This document shows, in pieces, positions 37,701 through 49,685 of a stretch of DNA of 64,000 nt (the stretch's first letter is position 1; the number at the start of each line of letters is the position of its first letter). Both the position numbers and the translations under genes were made by a program. A model generated the notes under the pieces. That model did no database searches. It saw only the letters and a program-made list of their open reading frames with translations, and was not told the origin of the DNA. Source of the DNA: Neurospora tetrasperma FGSC 2508 (lineage: Eukaryota; Ascomycota; Sordariomycetes; Sordariales; Sordariaceae); contig NW_009799102.1 in NCBI RefSeq assembly GCF_000213175.1, forward strand, positions 2,026,403-2,090,402, written 5' to 3'.

Positions 37701-39955
37701 AGGGGAGGGGAAGGGAGGGGACCCATTTTCGTGATAGGGTCATCGTGATCTTATCCGCTCGTTCATCTACTTTTCTTTTTTGACTTCTCTCAGGGCCCGG
37801 CCCTATCCAAACTGGATGTCGGGGGTCCTTGGATCCGTTCATCGTGAGCGCCAGAGAGAGAGGCTCGGAGGGGGGGGGGAACATGAGATGTGAGGATGGG
37901 GCGTCTTCATCGGCCAAGCCTACGTAGCCTCTCTTCAAAGTCTTCGTCTGTGCCTCCCACAGAAAAGCTTTTCAACTTGTAACGTGGCCCAACGTTTTCT
38001 GACTGGGCTTCCGTCACTGGACCTCAAAATTTATCCATGTTCGCGTGGCACAGCCCGGGTTTTTTTTTTCTTCATTTTTTTTTCCTCACTTTTGTTTTCT
38101 TTCTCTTTGTGGCCAAAGTGAGGCGGGCTTGGCGGGGAGGACAGCTTCTGGTTGGAAGCTGATCCCGCGAATTAGTTCAACCTTTGGGGAGAAAGCTTGA
38201 GAATAGAGAGGCTCGTTCGTTAATCTGGTTGGACCGGGGAATTGATGAGAGAACACGGAGGGACATGACTGGGGCCTACACTAGTTTACGCTACTGCAAA
38301 GAGAAGGGAAAGGGTTCCAGTTGGGTGAATTGGGTAGGTGAAGTGTGGATTTCCTCTTCTATTTGGGCGAGTGCCCTGCTTCGCAGATGGGTGGGTCAAA
38401 CAATCCTGAGATGTGCGTGCCGCCCTTCTGGAATTGCCATATTCATGCCGTCCAGTTGTAAAATCCGTCGGTGCACGAGAAAGCGGAGAGGAGGGCTCCT
38501 TTGTTTGATTGTCAAGAGCCAGAATAGTACCTACCTTTCTTCCTTTGTGCAGTGGTCTTCTGTAGTGTACCTGATGGGAAGCCATTTGGGAAAAGTTGCA
38601 CTCCCCTGGTTTGCCAACTGCCATGTTTTTGTCCAAATCCGCCGGCGATCATCTCAATGGCGCCGTCTTGTATCCATATGAGTACACACGTCACGCAATA
38701 CCACGAGTCACTTCCCATGAATGGCTGTGCTCCGTGTTAATGAATGCACCAAGGTCTAAGAAAGCTAGAGCTCTGCCGTGCTTTTGTGTGACAGAAATGG
38801 GTCCCTTAACTTGGTTGGTCCCTTTTCAACTTTTTGTTTGGGCGATCTCGCGGCTCGGCCCATTGGGTCAGGGGTTTTTGCCAAGTATTCGACCTATAGC
38901 CTAGCTAGTGTCTACTTCTATGTTACCAAGTCAAAAAAAAGTCGGCGTTGGGCTTTAACGAAAGGGCGATCAATTCAATCAGCCCCTCCCCATTGTTCGG
39001 ATCCGCTCCCCAAAGGCGAAGCAGAACTTGAAAGAAACCAACAGTTTGCTGGTGTCTTGGACGGGCGGAACATTGTGCGGAAGCCTGGCGGTCGGGCACG
39101 GAAATGGATCTCCGGATTTAGAAGTACCTACTCGTTCGTCTCAGATGGCGGAAGCCAATGGTTCGAGCACCGGACGAACAGGATCATGCAAAGTCCGAGA
39201 CATTCTGAGTGCAAGGGCGCCTGTCGAATGTCATAAACAGCGCAATGCAGAATGGGCCATTCTTCACAGAGTGCAGGCAGGATGATGCATTGGATGCGAA
39301 AGTGTTGAGCATGGTGAAGGCTATTTGTATTCATTCAGGTCCATGACCAAAAAATAGTTCAGGATCATCTTTTTCGCGGTTCTTTTGCCGCTTGCAATGT
39401 TATGATATCCCGTCTCCAACTCCTCCGCTCAATCATACAATAAATAATTGCTATCATGGCACTGATAAGGTTGTGCCTCTTTTAATATGATCCAAATGCC
39501 CAGCAAAAGTCCCTTAACAACTCATGCCAGAGCCGAGTCTGACCCGCGTATCCCATACCCATAGCTAGCAAACAACCAAATCTCCCGGCTTCCCAGATGC
39601 AAGTGCTTTGTTAAAGGAAAATTGTAGTCGACCCAATATGTATCGATGCGGTACATGGAATATCTCCCATCCAAGTACCCCAAAAAGCTGAAGCCCGCCC
39701 ATGCGCCGAATTTCTTGAACTTGCGAAAAACAATCAAAAGCAGATTCCCAATCCCCGAGGTTTGACCCAGACATTTTTATGATGCTGTGCTCCGATGTAT
39801 GCCTTTTTTGATATAACAACTGTAAAGAAACAAACGAAACAAGATGGCCGAGTCGAGTCGTGTAATGTTCTATGCTTGAACAGTGGTCGAGTGAGGTGAG
39901 GGGTATAGTCGCTGATAATAAACAAGGTAGTGGTGTGAATGGTGCGTCGATCTTT

Positions 39956-40372
39956 TTAGTTGGAAGATCGCCTGCGTTGCAGCCTGACGGACTCGAACGA
40001 GTGGGCATATGCTTGGAGCTCCCTGGCCGCCTTTTCAGACATGCCAGAGTGGCTGTGGCTGAGGCCCGCTGATGATGTGCTCTTCATAGAGCAAAGGCTA
40101 GTGTGCGAGCTCGAGGGAGATAGTGTCCTGCTCGATTGGGTGCTGAAGTTGGAAGCGGGGGAGAGGTAGGACTGGTTGCTCGATGGTGTAGACTTGTTGA
40201 AAGACCAGTCGAAGGAAGGGCCGTTCAAGCTGGGGGAGCTAGGACCGGAGCTGGAGGCAGAGTTGGTCTCGTAGTCGGCCAGGCGGCAGGACTCGGAGCA
40301 GTAGGCAGCGCCATCATCAGTCTGCTTGTCGCAGGTGAGGCAGAACTGGAGTGCCCAATCCTCGAAAGACAT
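39956..40372 (-). CDS. Ecl1-like small zinc-binding protein (life-span regulatory factor family)
   Basis: Single exon, 138 residues. The start at 40372 is the first ATG; the frame is open further upstream but without ATG. The N-terminus MSFEDWALQFCLTCDKQT leads into GAAYCSESCRLADYE, giving the CxxC...YCSxxCR cysteine pattern that defines the fungal Ecl1/2/3 family. The remaining 100 residues are Ser/Thr/Pro-rich and low-complexity, ending in a charged helix (SEKAARELQAYAHSFESVRLQRRRSSN region). In fission yeast Ecl1-family proteins are induced by nutrient (sulfur, amino acid, metal) starvation and extend chronological life span; the mechanism involves zinc binding. Here the role is inferred from the family. 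The call rests on the cysteine motif. It lies alone in a gene-poor region and has a long leader. Confidence 0.82.
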   Translation of the reverse strand: MSFEDWALQFCLTCDKQTDDGAAYCSESCRLADYETNSASSSGPSSPSLNGPSFDWSFNKSTPSSNQSYLSPASNFSTQSSRTLSPSSSHTSLCSMKSTSSAGLSHSHSGMSEKAARELQAYAHSFESVRLQRRRSSN

Positions 40373-40568
40373 GATGTCGGTTGTGTGTGGGTTTGTTGTT
40401 GTGTAGTCTGGAAAACTCGCTCGAGGCTGCAAGCTCAGCGTGGGCCGGGTGGGCTAATGGAGTGACTGGTTGATGGTCTGATTGACGCGAAGCTGAATTG
40501 GCTTAATTGGAAGCTGTGTCGAGCTGTTGTGGTGGTTGTTTTCAAAGTCCAAGCTGCGGATCTTTCTC

Positions 40569-40608
<40 letters not shown>

Positions 40609-40830
40609 TGGTCGGTTGCTGTTGGTATTATTGTATTGTAGTTGGATTGCTTGTTGCTTGCTTTCCAGAGCAGTGTTGCAGAGGGAAGAAGAAGAGAGAG
40701 TGAAGTGGTGGTTGTTGTGTGTTGATGCCGATTCTGGAAGTGAGGTTTGCTCGAAGGAGAGCTGGGGGAAAGTTGGGTTATGTAGGCTATCGACCTTGGA
40801 TGAGTCCGACGTGCGCCTGCCCTCCCCGGT
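40373..40830 (-). promoter_or_regulatory. ATG-free leader of the Ecl1-like gene
   Basis: On the minus strand there is no ATG for 458 nt upstream of the start codon, consistent with a 5' UTR of about that length. On the mRNA strand it carries an (AC)n tract (40571-40605) and is CA-rich. The TSS is not known. Confidence 0.5.
40571..40605 (+). repeat. (GT)n microsatellite
   Basis: About 17 GT units without interruption, located in the presumed leader of the Ecl1-like gene. Confidence 0.95.
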
Positions 40831-42718
40831 CATTGCCAATCGTCCCAGTCAGTCCAGTCACTGCAGTGCATGCTGCCCGTGGGTGTGAGGCAGAGGCCCA
40901 TGACCAGCTCGAAGGCCCCACCCGCGCCCACTCAGACATTGGCGCCGGTGGAGGTACGCAGATCGAGGATACACAGGGGTATCGTAGGCCGTAGTCCACA
41001 CTCGAAAGGTACACAGTACGGCAAGTCTCGAAGCCACACGTCCCTTTCCACTTGCTGCTGGCCGGGGTGTGTTGGGAACTCACTGAAGGAGCAGGGGGAT
41101 CCACATGGGGGTCAGTCAGGGAGTGGTGTGGACCCGGTCTCTGCCAGACTGCCAGAGGGGTGCATCTGGGCATGCCAATCTGCACTATACGCAGTACGTA
41201 CCTCTAGTATGCCTTGTTCGAGGGTAGCCCCACAGTGCTTTTCCCAGAGCGTGAAGTGACAAAAGAGAAGTCGCACAGAGTTCGTTCTCAGAGGGGTACC
41301 TGAGGGGTGGGAGAAATTTTCTTTTTGTTGGAAGGCGTGAACTTAGCGAGAATGGGACCATGCTGGCTGGTCGTGGCACCACTTTGGTTCGTTATGAGCA
41401 AGAAGAGCGGGTCTGTCAGTCTGTCCTTGTGCTTGGCGAATCACTCGCCAGTGGAAGTCGCCAGTTGAGCCAGTCTCTGCTTCAGCTTTCCCTCTGGGCA
41501 TTGGGGCAGTGGGCAGCACTCCAGTCCAGTCTGAGGTGCTGCTGAGAGGCGTGACCATCTCACATTGGCGGCCCCTCAGTCTTCGTCAGTCTGCTGCCCA
41601 AAGATTTTTTCTCCTCTTTGTCTCACTGCGTGTCAATTCCAGGTTGCCTTGGTACCTACTGATTACAAGTAGTGTACACTATTGCCCGAATACCCTAGGC
41701 CCCAATGCTTTGGTAGTTAGGGCTGTGCTGGCAGTGGTAGGTAGCCAGAACCCTCACTTCCTTGCAGATCTCGATGACCCCAAAGAGAACTGAAGGGAAG
41801 TGAGGAGACTGCCTTGTCAACACACTGCAAACCCGCTATTACACCATCTCACTGAAGGAACCTGAACTTGAATTGGTCACAGAGTAGGTAGTGTGTACTG
41901 CGTACCTCCATGGTAGAAGGAAGTGAAAATTTTTCCTTCCTGGTCATCCATGGTCATGAATCATTCAGCTTAGCTGTTGCTCAGAGGGCACGGGCTTGAA
42001 TCGGAATTTCACAATCAAAAGTTTCCCCAGTTTTTAGGTGGTCTTGGACCTCTTTTCTGCACGTCCGCCACGTCTTGTCTCGTTTGCCTCTCTTGCGTGT
42101 CGTTCGAGCCAAACAGCACGCAATTTCGCACCATCCAAGTTTTCCGTCTGTCCCATCAGCCTGAGCCTCAACTTCAATTCGACTCACCAACCAGCGCTAG
42201 AGCCCCTGAATCTCTCTCGCCGGTCTCGCATGTCTTGCCATTTGGAAAATCTCTGCACTGGCACGGACTTCACATTGGAGCAAGTCGCAAGATCGCACAT
42301 CAGGCGTTTTTGCAGTTTGTGTCCCCCTCTCGGGCTTCAGCGACCTCCATTTATTGGGTACTGTACCTCACTCAAGTCTTGCCCAGTACAGACAGACTTG
42401 CTCGAGTGAGGTCGATACACGCTGATGGCGGCGGGCCCGCTGGCCACTGCAACACCAAGATGCGAAACCCGCCCATGGTGAGACGGCATGTTTCCAGTCC
42501 TTGTGCTTCCAGAGTGTCATCCTGTGCTTCCAAGCTTCTCAACCATCAGTTACATCAACTGACTCTGTCTCTTGTTGTCTCTGGCGCCGTTGCCGGCAAG
42601 CCGGAGGATAAAACAACACAACAACAAGGCAGCATCAGAACGAAAAACATCCTAGAGCAGCAAAGCTTCGGCCGCTGGAAAAAGTCTGGCGTGGGGGGTT
42701 TCAATCAGTGAACAGTGA
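40831..42718. other. Intergenic, upstream of the Ecl1-like gene and of a coding-like stretch
   Basis: No gene recognised. The 42.0-42.7 kb part is pyrimidine-rich like a fungal leader. A 244-codon frame there starts from TTG and has Met only near its end, so it is not accepted. TACACAGT occurs at 41010. Confidence 0.45.
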
Positions 42719-44030
42719 ATGTGGAACATTGCGTCCCAACAGACCGGAGTATTTGGTATGTATATCGAAGCCACAAGTCCTTCTCGCCATTACTGCGCTG
42801 CACTTTCACGATACGTCTTTATACATTATCGCCTACATCCAGGTGGTGTTCAGGCGGTGGTAATCGTGAATGAAGGCACGCAAGAAATGAGTGGGCATTG
42901 GCGACTTTTGCTGCTTGTGATGGTTGTTGCCCCCTGCTGCCTCTGCACACTGCGGTGCGACCTTGTCCCGTCTCTCGTCTTCACTCCCGTCCCCTCTTTC
43001 TCCCACTCTATCGAGAGCTTTATCGGCGACGCCCTTCTTGAGAAGACACAGGATTGTACATGGTCCCCCGAGGCTCTCGCACCCGGTAACCGCACCCACC
43101 AATCCCCATGCCTGTTCAAGCTCGTCATGAAGCCGGGTGAGGAACAGGTGTGGCCATTGGACTGCTTTTTTGGCCGCTCTTCCCCTCGGTCTGGTCCAGG
43201 AGTCTCGACAACACCAGCCCGAAATGGTATGAACTCCCTTGCCCTTCAGAGTTCTCAGCACTCCAAGAGGCGCCCCCGGTGCGACCCTCGAATTTCTTTT
43301 GGGCCAAGAGCTAGTGGCTTGCACCCCAGAAGAACAAAAGAAGAAACCAATAAGCCAAGGCCCGAAATTGAACAATTGTGTTGACCGTTGGTGTCGTCTC
43401 GCTGTCTGCCCCCTTCATTCCTTACATCAACTGGTAGTAGCTCCACGATCCGGAGAGGATTACATTGATACGGCCAGCTCTAGACTCGCAGCTCAGAATC
43501 TTCGGGCTGTTGAGTGTTGAGCGTCACGACGTGAGCCAGCTTGCCAACCTCCGGCCTATGCTGGTCGCTTCAGCCAAATGGCACTCACAACATAGCCTAC
43601 AACCTGCATCTACAACATGATGATTCCCTTTCCCAACCTAACCCCAACGCCGATGGCAAATTTGTTGCCTATGTACACCCACCTATCCAAGGCCCTGACG
43701 AGAACACTGTGCACTAATCAGCACCCCTTCACCTTCAAAGGACACGCCCTCCAATCTTCACGCCCTCGCGCCAACCCCGTCCTCGCTTTGGGTGTCCCTC
43801 TTCATGGCATCGGCTGCGAGGACAAGGATGTGCTCGTTTATGGCTCTAAACTGCTTTCAGTTTGACCTGCAGCTGCTGCACCTCACAACCACATTCCTTT
43901 CGACAAATCATCTTCGCTCTCTCCCCGCACCTATCTTCAACTCGTATATGGCAGGGGGGCAGCCAAGAAGACTGGCAAAGCTCTCACTGCTGTCGTGCGC
44001 CGTGCCGGCCTCTGGGCTCTGGAGCGCTAG
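42719..44030 (+). other. Coding-like locus of unknown product, exon structure unresolved
   Basis: An ATG-led frame 42719-43384 (221 codons) includes a hydrophobic, signal-like stretch from the internal Met at 42887 (MSGHWRLLLLVMVVAPCC). It is followed by a run (about 42953-43140) in which nearly all codons end in C, T or G, as in fungal genes. Further on, three open blocks can be joined in phase: one ending 43672, 43722-43791 and 43873-44030. The joins use GTACAC...CTAATCAG (49 bp) and GTGTCC...CTAAAC...CTGCAG (81 bp), and the result ends AAKKTGKALTAVVRRAGLWALER before TAG. I cannot connect the first frame to these blocks with confidence and recognise no family. It could be a real spliced gene, a decayed gene, or chance in C-rich DNA. 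Confidence 0.28.
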
Positions 44031-47000
44031 TCGGGAAACCTGATAGGGAAGGGGTCGCATGAGTCCGTCTGGTCCAGATATCACAGTTGATTGCCTAACC
44101 TTTCATGGCGACCTCCTACGCGGCCTCGCTTGGTGGCGTGCAGAGTCGCCATATCACCGTCTGAGCATTGAAAATGCTGGCGTTGGACGACAGGTAAAGT
44201 GCTCTACACGACACTGCGTACATGATGGTCTGGTCCGCTCTTGACTTTTGAAAAAAGGTTCGGAGTGGCACCATTGCACTGCTCACGACAGATCCTGCTA
44301 CCCGCCGCCGATGGCATATCTCCTGATCAACAACGAGAAACATAGAGTGGTTTGCCAGATTCGCAACACGACGCTCCAGGGCAAGCGCTTCTCGAAACAT
44401 CTCGTTTACACCTTATATGTGCTTTGCCTTCAATCTGCAGGCAGCTCAATGGGCATATTACCGATATGATCGCATGCAACATCAACGACGCAACGAGATG
44501 ATGGAAATGTCACGGGTGTTGTTTTCGTGCACAGTACGGTACCCAGCAGCGGCAAGTCAGGCGATTCGTTCGACGCTGTTTTGGCTGCCCCCGCTGCGGG
44601 AGTACACCCCAGCTCTCCACTGCAAGAAGCCAAGAAAGACCTTATCCAGTGGACAGTGACATTGGCGGGCATCCCATGTGGCGGTTGCCCCACACTGATA
44701 CACTAGAGACTGGCTATCTTGGTGATGTTTGTGGGGATGGAGATCGGGTCCATGGGAATGCCAGGAACTCGATATCTCGCAGGTCCTCCTCCTCTTCATC
44801 ATCCCACACGCCGTGGTTTTCCATCGGCTTGGCAGTCATTCATCGTGACTTTGCCGTTGGTGCCCACGATGCGAACGCAGGAACCCCCCACAGACCTATA
44901 GATAGATCTCATGGACAAAGAACCAAGAGGTCAGGGGGTTCAACGTTTCCTTGAGCATGATGGGCAAGCTCAGGGTAAGATATCACGGATGTGTACATCA
45001 TTTCTGATAACCCCCACAGTCGAATACCAGGACATGTGTGGACTTTTTTGGGTCATTTTCGGCCGCGAATGTGAGCGATAGTCAACCCAGATGAAGTCTG
45101 ATATCCATATTACAACGCTCCTTGCTCGGCAGATAAATTACAGCAATCCTCGAAGCCATTGGAGCCCCTATTCGGAGACAAGGCTGAATTCCTTTCGAGA
45201 TGGCTTCCGTCTGCCACTTTGAATACCTACCCTTGATCAATGCGGAGGTAGCAAAACATTCTGACTTCGGAACAAAAATCTATCGCAATACCTAGGGCAG
45301 AGCTTCGACTGGGGATCTTGAAAGCTAAAATGAAGGTGTACACGATTAGCTCGTGCGCGCTTGGGATTTCCCCATCGAGTACTGCGCAAGGATTGTAGGG
45401 GTCCAACATCAACACCAACATCAACAGATAAGCCGATCCTTGATGATGATCATTACAGTTTTTCTGTTAGCAGGGCACAGCACTACCGACTAGACCCGAA
45501 TCTCCAGCTTACACTAGTGTAGTGCTCATCATTCCCGCCGTTGCCCATCTCGCTCGCTCATGCAAGCCCGTCAATAGCTGAGCGTGTCCCTGATAGTGGT
45601 TTGGAGACACATACGCAAAAAAAAAAAAAAAATAAATAAAAAAAATAAAATAAAAAAAAAAAAAATTAAATCACGAGGATCCTCGGCAGTGCATGAAAAT
45701 CTTCAGTCATCGGCCTTTGGCCGTCAGATCCAAGGTGTTTACGGTGTTCATTCCCGGTCACCAGTTACCTACAAGCAACCCTCGTCTCACACATGTTATC
45801 AGCCATGAGAGGCGTTGTTGACGACGCTATAGTCGACCTGTCACCGGGCTCTACACGGTTTAGTTCGGTTGAAGGACCTTTTTTTTCATGGGGTTCTTAT
45901 TGCCTCGTGGAACCTGAGACATCACAAAACCCCCCAAACTTCTGGGATTCCTGATATCAAAGTAAGAACCAAGATTTTTGATATTTCTCAAGGTCCGTTA
46001 ACAAACTCCACACACCCTGGTAGGCTTCGAACGCAACCGAATTGGAGTGGGGGCCTTGCGGTTCTCGTGGAGTTCAGATCATCACGGAGCTCTGCTCCTG
46101 AGGAGCTGACACGTCTATCACAACGTCCTGATCACCCATCCTTACCAAGAACCGTCACCGTGGGTCACGATCAAGCACCTTGTTAGTTCATGTCTCGACG
46201 GCTTTGTAGTGTCTAAGAATCACGCCACTGCCAGAAAATCTCCGCTTCTTTTTAGATAGGAGCAAAATGGACATTGGATGGCATGAATCTATCGACGAGC
46301 TAGTGTTAAAGTAACGAACCCAAGCACAATCAATCAACCGTATCTCGCTTTTCTCCCTTCCGTACGCCGATCTCTTCTTGGTTTGATCATTTGCCACCAA
46401 CAGCCGAGCATGCAAAGGCCTAGCCTTGTCCAGCTGGCTGGGATATCCTGGATGCGAATGGGAAGCTGGGAAGATCTGGGGGGGGAAGCTAAAGCACTGG
46501 GCAAAGAGCACACAACTTTGTCAAAAGAAGCTTAGCAGCAGCTCATTTGGAGATCGCCAAATTGCGAGCTCAATCGGGTATGGTATGTATGATGGCACTG
46601 TCCTCAGCGGTTATCGCAACTAGTGCACTGATTCTCAACGGAGATGCTCTTTAGCCCGCTCTTAACTACTTATGCAGCATCTGGCCAAATGAATTGGCCC
46701 ATACTCCTAACATGATTCACAAAGCATCAGTTCATGTATGTATGTATGTAGTACAACAGCGGTAGTGATTTGACATATCGTAACATGTCGAGCACAGAGC
46801 AGAAGCGAAGTTTGATTCTCGCTTCTCAGTGGTCGCCACAAACGCGGGGACAAATCACACAAAGTTGAATTGCTTGGGTCGAAATCGAGGACCAGTTCGA
46901 ACAGAAAAGCAAGATGCAAAGTTGATAAACCTTGCATTACCAGCCGTCCGTCTATGTATCTGTCGGTTGGTAATCGTCACAACGAACACCTGTTCATCTA

Positions 47001-49470
47001 CTACCCGTCGTCACGTTGCCGTACCGTCTTCTTTTACTTCAGCCATCTTTCCATTGGCTTCTGTCAGTTTTACCTCCTCGTCTCATCACTGCCTGCGCCT
47101 ACCACCCCACACCACCACACCACTGAGTGATTACCTCGTTGGCCGCCTGGCTCGCCGGGTGACACAAACCACCGACCAGGCGATGGTCAGACCAAACGTC
47201 GCAAGTCGGAAGGGCAATTATCATTGGTGGCCTGACCCGATTCCCGTCACAGCCGCTTTCTGGCTTTTCTTGTGTCTTGGGTTGAGCGCGCGTGCTCTGA
47301 CAGGCTCTGACAACGCTTACCAACGCCCTTCGCCCAGCATCGCTATCAACACATGTTTGACACATGTGAAGATAGGAAAAGGAGTACACTAGGAAAAAAA
47401 GGAAAGAAACGATCCAGGAGGTGTCTTCCAAAGGGTTCTTTCTTGGCAAGTTTGGTCTAGGTGAGGTAAAGCTTCCGAGACTACCTATGGACTGTGTAAG
47501 ACGACGCGTGGAGCTGGGCTGTGTGAGGCCAAGTGCAACACCATACCTAGGTAGATACACCTAGCCTTGACCTCCAGAGACAGCTGGGCAAATATCACCC
47601 AAACCAGGTTAATAAGAGGCAAGACATTTACCACCGAAACTTCCGAGCAAATCAAAGAGAGACTCGAAGAGAGACGTGCACCGGATAGGGCAGGGGGTAG
47701 GTTCGGACTTTAAGTACCGACAAAACGCTCTCTTTTTTGGGGGGGTTGTTTCGGAGCTTTGCCCTGGCGGGAAAGGGTCAGTTGAATAGAGGAGGACTAA
47801 CATCAATAAACTCTTCTCCCGCTTTGTTTGCCTGCCTGGGCTGTGAGGTCCGTGTCTCGGCTCAGGTCGGTTTCAGTCTTTTTTGTCAGGCACTGTTTTC
47901 CTTGTTGCAAGGTGTTGCACTTTAGAAGCAAGGGCCACGCGCCGGTCTGAATTGTTTTTTTTTTTTTTTTTTGGTGATATTGGTTGCTGCCTGTCGTTGG
48001 CTTTTTTGCCCACTCTAACAAATATCTTGACAATATGCAAAGCTTCGATATCATGAAACCCAAAACATGCCGTCAATGTTAACTTTGTGTCGATGTCATG
48101 TTGCCATTCCAGTACCTTATCACGATGCTGTTAACCGTGTTGTACCTGACATTAGTTTGCTATGTTTCTTTGCCTAATATAGCGTACATACAGTAGTGCT
48201 GCAGTGCATGTATCCCAAGAGTAGGTAGGATCGTGTAGTGTACATATGTTTGTCGATGTATGTAGTAGATAAATATTTTACTGCGCGTGTTTATCAACAG
48301 TGGATTATACAGCCAGGCGCACTCCGAGCCGCTCTCGAATTTACACAGTCAGTCCTTTCTCCATTCGCCTCCTTTTGTCGGGTTTCGTCTTACCTTTTCC
48401 AGCCTCATGCATATTTACCGATATTCAGGGACGACTGAAGGGTGCAATCTGGATACTAGTGACTTACGACTCGGAGAAATCAAAGGCGGCCCTCGTAAGA
48501 CAGAACAGTACGTTTGCCTCCCGGTCAACGCATGTACAACTCTCATCATTGATTTGTTAAGGATGCGTTCCTTTCCCTGTAAACCCGCTTCGAAAATCCG
48601 CAATAAGCAAAGTTGAAAGGAAGAAGTCCCAAGACGAGATGCATCAAAGTGAGCAGTAACTTCAGGTTTGCCGGTCTGATTGGTTCGCAGACTTCACGAG
48701 TGTTGCCAAGAAAGGACTCGAGGTTCATAAGGAGGGCTCAGAGGACTGGCTCAGAGTCAAGGGCTAGACTTTGTTTGGCGTAGCGCTCATTTCCTTTTCT
48801 GCTTTGATAAGATGGGAGGATGGTTGATAGGTATTGTCTTAGAGACCTAGTGTACGTACGGCTCGCAGTTGCTGTTCTGCTGGGCGTAGTACACAGTAGT
48901 ACATAAGCGGGACACGGTGATGGACTTTGAGGGCGTGAAGGCCTTTTGGGCGTTGGTTGGCTGGTTGGTTGACGAGCGAGCTTCGGCAGGCAACTCAACA
49001 GCAACAACAACAACAACAAGGGGTAGATCCTCAAAGGCCAGGGGGAGGGGTGTAGCCATTGTCGACGATCAGCAACACAAAAACTGACAACTGAAAGCTA
49101 CCTGTCGGAGATCTGGGCAAAATAAGCAAAGCCAGAAGAGCATAACACCGAAGAAAAAGGGAGGTTAAATGAACAGCAAGCTCTTCGACTTGTTAATGCC
49201 GGGCAGTTTCGGAGATTCCAGTTGCGCTTTCCCTCCCTTTTTTCCAGGCGCCCGTCCCCTTCTTCCCTGTCTCTCTCTCACCTGTGATCGAAAACCCACA
49301 GCATCGTAAACTCGGTTCGCCATTTTGCTTGTCTGGTACTAATTTCCTAGTGAGATCATCGACACCTGGCAGCCACTTTGTGTTGACGGGCGGAAGGAGC
49401 TAGTACCTACCTAGTCAGTAGCTTACTGCTAAAGAAAGCTCCCCCCAGAGTCCCAAATTAACTCTGCCCC
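44031..49470. other. Intergenic, left flank of the transposon
   Basis: 5.4 kb with no recognised gene. It holds an A-rich tract (45617-45668), TGTA units (46735-46750), a poly-T run at about 47956-47973 and CAA units (49001-49018). TACACAGT occurs at 47491 and 48890. A 187-codon frame at 46829-47392 lacks coding character. Confidence 0.45.
45617..45668 (+). repeat. A-rich low-complexity tract
   Basis: 52 bases made of A with a few T (AAAT/AAAAT units). Confidence 0.9.
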
Positions 49471-49479
49471 GTGTACACG
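49471..49479 (+). repeat. Target-site duplication, left copy
   Basis: GTGTACACG immediately before the left terminal inverted repeat. The same 9 bases follow the right one. Bases beyond (C on the left, T on the right) differ, so the duplication is exactly 9 bp. Confidence 0.85.
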
Positions 49480-49533
49480 GAGGCGGGTTATATCTAGACT
49501 ACCCCCCTTCCCTATATCTAGACTACTTAACCG
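49480..49533 (+). repeat. Left terminal inverted repeat (54 bp)
   Basis: Starts GAGGCGGGTTATATC and ends CTACTTAACCG. Contains two copies of TATATCTAGACTAC separated by a C/T-only spacer. Confidence 0.9.
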
Positions 49534-49685
49534 TATTGAGCACACATTTCACATAAAATCGATAAATCCCATATTTCGTAACTTTTCACCCGCCAAGCCA
49601 CCAGAACCCTCCCCACACCCCCATAATCGACTGCCGGGACTAGCCCAGCATTTCAAACAGCGCTGTAATACACTATAGTTACAGC

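Larger units (their letters stand above)
31526..39955. other. Gene-poor region left of the Ecl1-like gene
   Basis: 8.4 kb with no recognised gene on either strand. It contains a T24-G15 junction (32173-32211), GGATCG tandem units (about 34763-34793), ACGG units (about 37673-37691) and a small hairpin at 36022-36043 (TCACATTA...TAATGTGA). GC-rich patches at 34.2-34.4 kb and 35.5-35.8 kb alternate with AT-richer DNA. Many frames of 60-165 codons exist but none shows a family motif. Confidence 0.45.

Noticed and set aside
41977-42711. 244-codon frame
   Set aside because: It begins with TTG, has Met only near its end, shows no family motif and has leader-like composition.
42833-43375. 180-codon minus-strand frame opposite the coding-like locus
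   Set aside because: It mirrors the plus-strand frame, which has the better codon pattern; no independent support.
46829-47392. 187-codon plus-strand frame
   Set aside because: No motif, no coding-like third positions, and competing frames look alike.
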